From contig CACZFF010000026.1 of the NCBI GenBank assembly GCA_902780385.1, forward strand, positions 1 through 54,526: DNA of 54,526 nucleotides, given 5' to 3'. Below the pieces are notes generated by a model. It was not told the DNA's origin, made no database searches, and saw nothing but the letters and a program-made list of their open reading frames with translations. The position numbers were made by a program, and so were the translations under genes. Numbering within the stretch: the first letter of the stretch is position 1; every line of letters begins with the position of its first letter. Source of the DNA: an uncultured Lachnospiraceae bacterium. Lineage in GTDB: Bacteria > Bacillota > Clostridia > Lachnospirales > Lachnospiraceae. Positions 50,773-54,526 of the stretch are shown here, piece after piece.

Positions 50773-52053
50773 TTATCTGCTGTACTTACCTTTGCGCTTG
50801 GCTTTGCTTCCGCCGAGGATATCCGGCAGGGGGCGGCCCTGTTTGCGCCACTCTGCATACTCGGCAGTGGCGGCAAAGAGAACGTCACCGGAGGAGTTGA
50901 GGGCGGTCTCGACACTATCCTGGACAACGCCGATGATGAAGCCGACACCGACAACCTGCATGGCGATATCCGGAGAGATGCCGAACAGGGAGCAGGCCAT
51001 GGGGATCAGGAGAAGGGATCCGCCGGCAACGCCCGATGCGCCGCAGGCTGCAAGGGCGGAAAGAACGGACAGAATAAGCGCGGTTCCGAAGCTTACATTC
51101 ACGCCGACAGTGTTGGCAGCGGCGAGAGTCATAACGGTGATCGTGATCGCGGCGCCGTCCATGTTGATGGTTGCGCCCAGAGGGATGGAGACGGAATAGA
51201 CGTCTTTATCCAGACCGAGTTCTTCGCAGAGTTCCATATTGACGGGAATATTCGCGGCGGAGCTTCTGGTAAAGAAAGCAGTGAAGCCGCTCTGGCGCAG
51301 ACATTTCCATACCAGGGGGTAGGGGTTTGTCTTGAGAATGAATCCGACAATGATCGGGTTGATGATCAGGGAGACGGTCAGCATGCAGCCTACCAGTACT
51401 GCGAGGAGCTTTCCGTAACCCATGAAGGCCTTGAAGCCGCTGCCGGTGACGGTGGAGTAAACCAGACCGCAGATACCGAAGGGAGCAAGATTGATGATCC
51501 AGCGCACGCCCTGGGATACAGCTTCAGCGATATCGCTGAGGAACTGCCTGGTTGAATCCGAGGCGAAGCCTTTGAGGGCCATGCCCATGATTGCGGACCA
51601 GAAGAGGATGCCCATATAGTTGGCACTGACCGTAGCCTGGAGCGGGTTGACGATGATGTTCATGAGAAGATTGTAAAGGACTTCTCCGAGACCGCCGGGA
51701 GCTGCCTGTTCAACACTTTCGACAGCCAGATCGAGAGTCTGGGGGAAAGCAAAGCTGAAAAGGACAGCGATAAAGGCAGCCAGAAATGTGGTCAGCATGT
51801 ACAGGAAGATGACCAGTCCGAAACGGCTGTCGAGCTTGGAAGAGCCCTGGCACAGAGAGCTCATGACGAGCACGGCGACCAGGACCGGAGCGATTGCCTT
51901 CAGGGCGCCGACAAACAGATCACCGAAGATTCCGATGAAGGCTGCCTTGGGAAGTGCTACGGCGAGAATGGCGCCGATGACGATTCCGATTGCAATCCGA
52001 AGGATCAGACTGGTTTCGGAATATTTTTTCGCGATGGATTTTAATGCATTCAT
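50773..52053 (-). CDS. sstT: Sodium/serine-threonine symporter (SstT type)
   Basis: A 426-residue dicarboxylate/amino acid:cation symporter with about eight membrane spans and two re-entrant loops. The conserved transport motifs are AFFTRSSAANIPVNMELCEE and SIPLGATINMDGAAITITVM; VVGVGFIIGVVQDSVETALN follows. The sequence is closest in pattern to SstT, importing serine and threonine with sodium. The C-terminal 20 residues are basic. Alone in its transcript, between class B repeats and the intergenic region before the glucosidase. Confidence 0.92.
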   Translation of the reverse strand: MNALKSIAKKYSETSLILRIAIGIVIGAILAVALPKAAFIGIFGDLFVGALKAIAPVLVAVLVMSSLCQGSSKLDSRFGLVIFLYMLTTFLAAFIAVLFSFAFPQTLDLAVESVEQAAPGGLGEVLYNLLMNIIVNPLQATVSANYMGILFWSAIMGMALKGFASDSTRQFLSDIAEAVSQGVRWIINLAPFGICGLVYSTVTGSGFKAFMGYGKLLAVLVGCMLTVSLIINPIIVGFILKTNPYPLVWKCLRQSGFTAFFTRSSAANIPVNMELCEELGLDKDVYSVSIPLGATINMDGAAITITVMTLAAANTVGVNVSFGTALILSVLSALAACGASGVAGGSLLLIPMACSLFGISPDIAMQVVGVGFIIGVVQDSVETALNSSGDVLFAATAEYAEWRKQGRPLPDILGGSKAKRKGKYSR

Positions 52054-52261
52054 GAAGCGGTAAACCCCCTTTAAGTTATAGAATTTCTTTCTGCTCTTTT
52101 AATAGCCGGGAGATGATCAATAATAGCGGCAGTAAAAGAGACAGCCGCCAGGCCTTACGAACTGACGGCTTTGTCTATTATAACCAGATGATTTTTTTTC
52201 GTCAACTGCATGTGCACCGGCTGGATTTCAACGGGATTTCAGATTCCGGAAACATCCCCCG

Positions 52262-52313
52262 GTGTCCCATGAAAACCATCCCTGGTGATCCATGAGAACC
52301 GTCCCCGGTGTCC
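52262..52313. repeat. Degenerate repeat with GGGGACGG right-arm remnant
   Basis: CCATGAAAACCATCCCTGGT and CCATGAGAACCGTCCCCGGT are two 24-base direct copies; the second carries the GAACCGTCCCC core of the family. Confidence 0.6.
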
Positions 52314-52339
52314 CGGTCGGCGAGGCGGGGGCAGGAGCT

Positions 52340-54238
52340 TCAGAGTTCCAGGACCAGGGTGCGGTATCCGGAAAGGGTGACTGCGCTGTTCGTGACCGAC
52401 AGATCATTTCCCTCACAGTTATCAAGCAGGATTTTCTTTACGGGTGCAGGCAGAGGGAGGGTGCGCGTCTCTTTTCCATAGTTGGAGAGAACCAGGATGG
52501 TCTGGCCGGAGGAACGGCGCAGATAGGAGATGACGCGGGATCGGTCCTCAAGACAGGGCTCGAAGGAACCGTAAATCAGAGTCTGGCAGTATTGTGGGTT
52601 TTTGCGCAGGGCGATCAGCTTTTTATAATAGCAGAAGACAGATGAGGAATCTGCAGCCTGCTGTTCCAGATTGATTTTTGTGTAATTCGGGTTGACCTGC
52701 AGCCAGGGACTGCCGGCAGTGAAGCCGGCGTTGGCAGCTGCGCTCCACTGGAAAGGAGTGCGGGCATTGTCGCGGCCGTTGCGTTCGATGGCGCGCAGCG
52801 CCTCTTCTTCAGGGACGCCCTGTCTGAGCATGACATTCCAGGCATCCAGAGAGGCGATATCATCAACCTCGTCGATGCTATGCAGGGGGTAATTCTCCAT
52901 ACCGATCTCCTGTCCCTGGTAGATCCAGGGCAGGCCTTTTACGAAGAAATAAACAGCGGCGAGAGCCTTTTTTGCCGTGACCCGCATCTGCTCATCCATG
53001 CTCTGCATATCCTGCGGTGGGATGTAACGGCTGACCCCCCGGGGCTCATCGTGGTTTTCGATGATGTTGGAGATAATGCCGATGTCCGAGACCTTTTTCT
53101 GGGTATCGAAGAGACACTGTCTGTAATCATCGGGCATGATGCATTTGTTTTTGTGCCAGCCGGCATGAGAACTTCCCCAGACAGTCTCCGAGAAGTCAAA
53201 CATGGAGGAAAAATAGCCATTGTCTCCGATGAAGGCGGGGAGCTCCTCCGCTTTTTCATTGAAGACTTCGCCGACGGTAAAAGCCTGATGGGGCTTAAAT
53301 GTACGGTCGCGCATTTCGCCCAGGAATTCACCTACGCCGGAGGCCTCCTGCAGCATGCGGCCTATGGTGCACAGCCCGTCCGCCCGGTCGGGTGCATAGT
53401 TGTGGAAAGGCAGGGCTTTTTTGATATTGATGATGGCGTCAATCCGGAAACCTGCAAGTCCTCTGTCCAGCCACCAGTTGATCATGGTATAGATTTCTTC
53501 ACGGACTCCGGGATTTTCCCAGTTGAGATCGGGCTGTTTTTTGTGGAAAACATGCAGATAGAACCAGTCCTCGTGACCGGGGAGTTTTTCCCAGACGGGC
53601 CCGCCGAAATAAGAGCGCCAGTTGCAGGGCAGGACATAGCCGTCGGGAGAACAGACAGCGAATGCCTCACCTCCATCCGCAGTGCGGTTTTCAACGGCAG
53701 CTGTAAGGGCTGTCCCGAACGATTCTCCGGCTGCTCCGTCTTTTTCAGATTCCCTGACATCTCCGGCTGCTCCGTCTTTTTCAGATTCCCTGACTTCCCC
53801 GGCTGCCTCTGAATTTGTGTCGGTCTTCAGTTCTGCGGCTTTTCTCAGTTTTCGCAGATAGAAATACTGCCCGTATTTTCCCTCCGGATCGGCGCAGGCC
53901 TTTTTGAACCACTCGTGTTCGTCGGAGCAGTGATTGACGACCAGGTCCATGACGATATGCAGATCTCTTTTTCCGGCCTCCGCCAGCAGGCGGTCCATAT
54001 CTTCCATCGTTCCGAAGCGTGGATCTATATTGTAGTAATCAGAGATATCGTAGCCCTGGTCCGCAAGGGGAGAACGATAGACCGGTGAGAGCCAGATAAT
54101 GTCCACACCGAGATCCTTGAGATAGTCGAGTTTTTCGATTATGCCCGGGATATCCCCGATTCCGTCTGCGTTGGAATCGTAGAAGCTTTTGGGATAAATC
54201 TGATAGGCGACTTTGTCGTGCCACCACTGCTTATTCAT
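52340..54238 (-). CDS. GH13 alpha-glucosidase (oligo-1,6-glucosidase type)
   Basis: A 632-residue GH13 enzyme, no signal peptide. (beta/alpha)8 motifs: DLVVNHCSDEH (region I), GFRIDAI with the nucleophile Asp near 268, GEVF with the acid/base Glu near 319, and ENHDEPR near 395. It cleaves isomalto-oligosaccharides, sucrose isomers or dextran fragments in the cytoplasm. Residues about 135-200 hold an insertion containing the 12-residue unit GDVRESEKDGAA in two tandem copies (36-bp DNA repeat at 53725-53796), so the protein is about 70 residues longer than usual. Start ATG at 54238. Confidence 0.93.
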   Translation of the reverse strand: MNKQWWHDKVAYQIYPKSFYDSNADGIGDIPGIIEKLDYLKDLGVDIIWLSPVYRSPLADQGYDISDYYNIDPRFGTMEDMDRLLAEAGKRDLHIVMDLVVNHCSDEHEWFKKACADPEGKYGQYFYLRKLRKAAELKTDTNSEAAGEVRESEKDGAAGDVRESEKDGAAGESFGTALTAAVENRTADGGEAFAVCSPDGYVLPCNWRSYFGGPVWEKLPGHEDWFYLHVFHKKQPDLNWENPGVREEIYTMINWWLDRGLAGFRIDAIINIKKALPFHNYAPDRADGLCTIGRMLQEASGVGEFLGEMRDRTFKPHQAFTVGEVFNEKAEELPAFIGDNGYFSSMFDFSETVWGSSHAGWHKNKCIMPDDYRQCLFDTQKKVSDIGIISNIIENHDEPRGVSRYIPPQDMQSMDEQMRVTAKKALAAVYFFVKGLPWIYQGQEIGMENYPLHSIDEVDDIASLDAWNVMLRQGVPEEEALRAIERNGRDNARTPFQWSAAANAGFTAGSPWLQVNPNYTKINLEQQAADSSSVFCYYKKLIALRKNPQYCQTLIYGSFEPCLEDRSRVISYLRRSSGQTILVLSNYGKETRTLPLPAPVKKILLDNCEGNDLSVTNSAVTLSGYRTLVLEL

Positions 54239-54526
54239 TACATGAACCTCCCTACTTTTTATAAAAAAACGCTGCAGATTACCGCTGCTTCCCGGCTGAC
54301 AGAGCAGGCGGCGGAAAGTTCACGGAATACCGGATAGTTATATAATGCTATTATAACAGAACATCTCTCTGGAAATACAGAATTCCCTGCAGGTTGAACT
54401 TGAAAAAGTATTGCCGTATTATTTTATAAGTATGAATGCAATCATTAACTGATTGCCGAATTTTGGGTACACAAACCAAAGTCCCTTGAAAACAAAGGAA
54501 ACTTTTACAAAATGCGCCAGGTATAG
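54239..54526 (-). other. Region upstream of the GH13 gene
   Basis: Contains TATAAT on the minus strand (54355-54350) as a possible -10, without a good -35. The window ends in AT-rich DNA with no gene I can support. Confidence 0.4.

Overview
The window reads as chromosomal DNA of a moderately GC-rich anaerobic member of the Bacillota, most likely a Lachnospiraceae-like clostridium. The reasons are strong AGGAGG-type ribosome binding sites, a tRNA-Trp-type T-box leader, a PTS/tagatose pathway, a rubredoxin fusion, a SUV3-type helicase and many small dispersed palindromic repeats. I see no rRNA, tRNA or CRISPR array. Genus cannot be fixed from the sequence alone.

Layout. (1) 1-281: the right end of an IS200/IS605-type (TnpB) element abutting a 3' fragment of a pyruvate:ferredoxin oxidoreductase beta subunit gene. 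(2) 431-12999: a sugar/polyol catabolic locus. A LysR regulator lies beside a leftward operon (GlpA-like FAD enzyme, FAD/NAD enzyme, DUF1667 protein, SDR, zinc alcohol dehydrogenase) that is divergent from a rightward operon (FGGY kinase, two-NBD ABC ATPase, permease, binding lipoprotein). Promoters for both directions can be read at 7080-7177. (3) 13189-19455: Uma2-type nuclease, a DUF523-GNAT fusion with a rhodanese lipoprotein, a macrodomain protein, and a MarR regulator with an ABC exporter whose promoter is bracketed by two palindromes. (4) 19524-28207: an IS30 relic, a membrane protein/XRE pair, a RelB-like/zeta-like toxin-antitoxin pair, a flavodoxin-like reductase, a UvrD-type helicase, a truncated Fe-S protein gene, and two paralogous 78-residue proteins with matching leaders. 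(5) 28736-38200: SUV3-like helicase, sugar acetyltransferase, tartrate/D-malate dehydrogenase, a DUF2828-like vWA protein preceded by about 1 kb of structured non-coding DNA, and a HipA-like kinase/HTH pair next to an XRE gene. (6) 38690-46854: a galactitol/tagatose operon (gatC fragment, gatA, gatZ, gatY) split by a hipBA module, followed by a GH36 alpha-galactosidase. (7) 47411-54526: T-box-controlled trpB2, a flavin reductase-rubredoxin fusion, a SstT-type symporter and a GH13 glucosidase.

Two genome-wide habits stand out. First, a superfamily of palindromic repeats with the core GGGGACGG appears in at least eleven places; some act as terminators and some sit exactly where genes are truncated (the Fe-S protein gene, gatC). 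Second, many otherwise ordinary enzymes carry in-frame low-complexity insertions of about 30-70 residues. A second dispersed repeat of about 155 bp occurs at 38308-38466 and 47822-47976; the second copy lies between the T-box terminator and trpB2. The most promising places for undescribed biology are the DUF2828/structured-RNA locus, the HipA-like/HTH pair, the twin 78-residue proteins, and the dispersed repeats.
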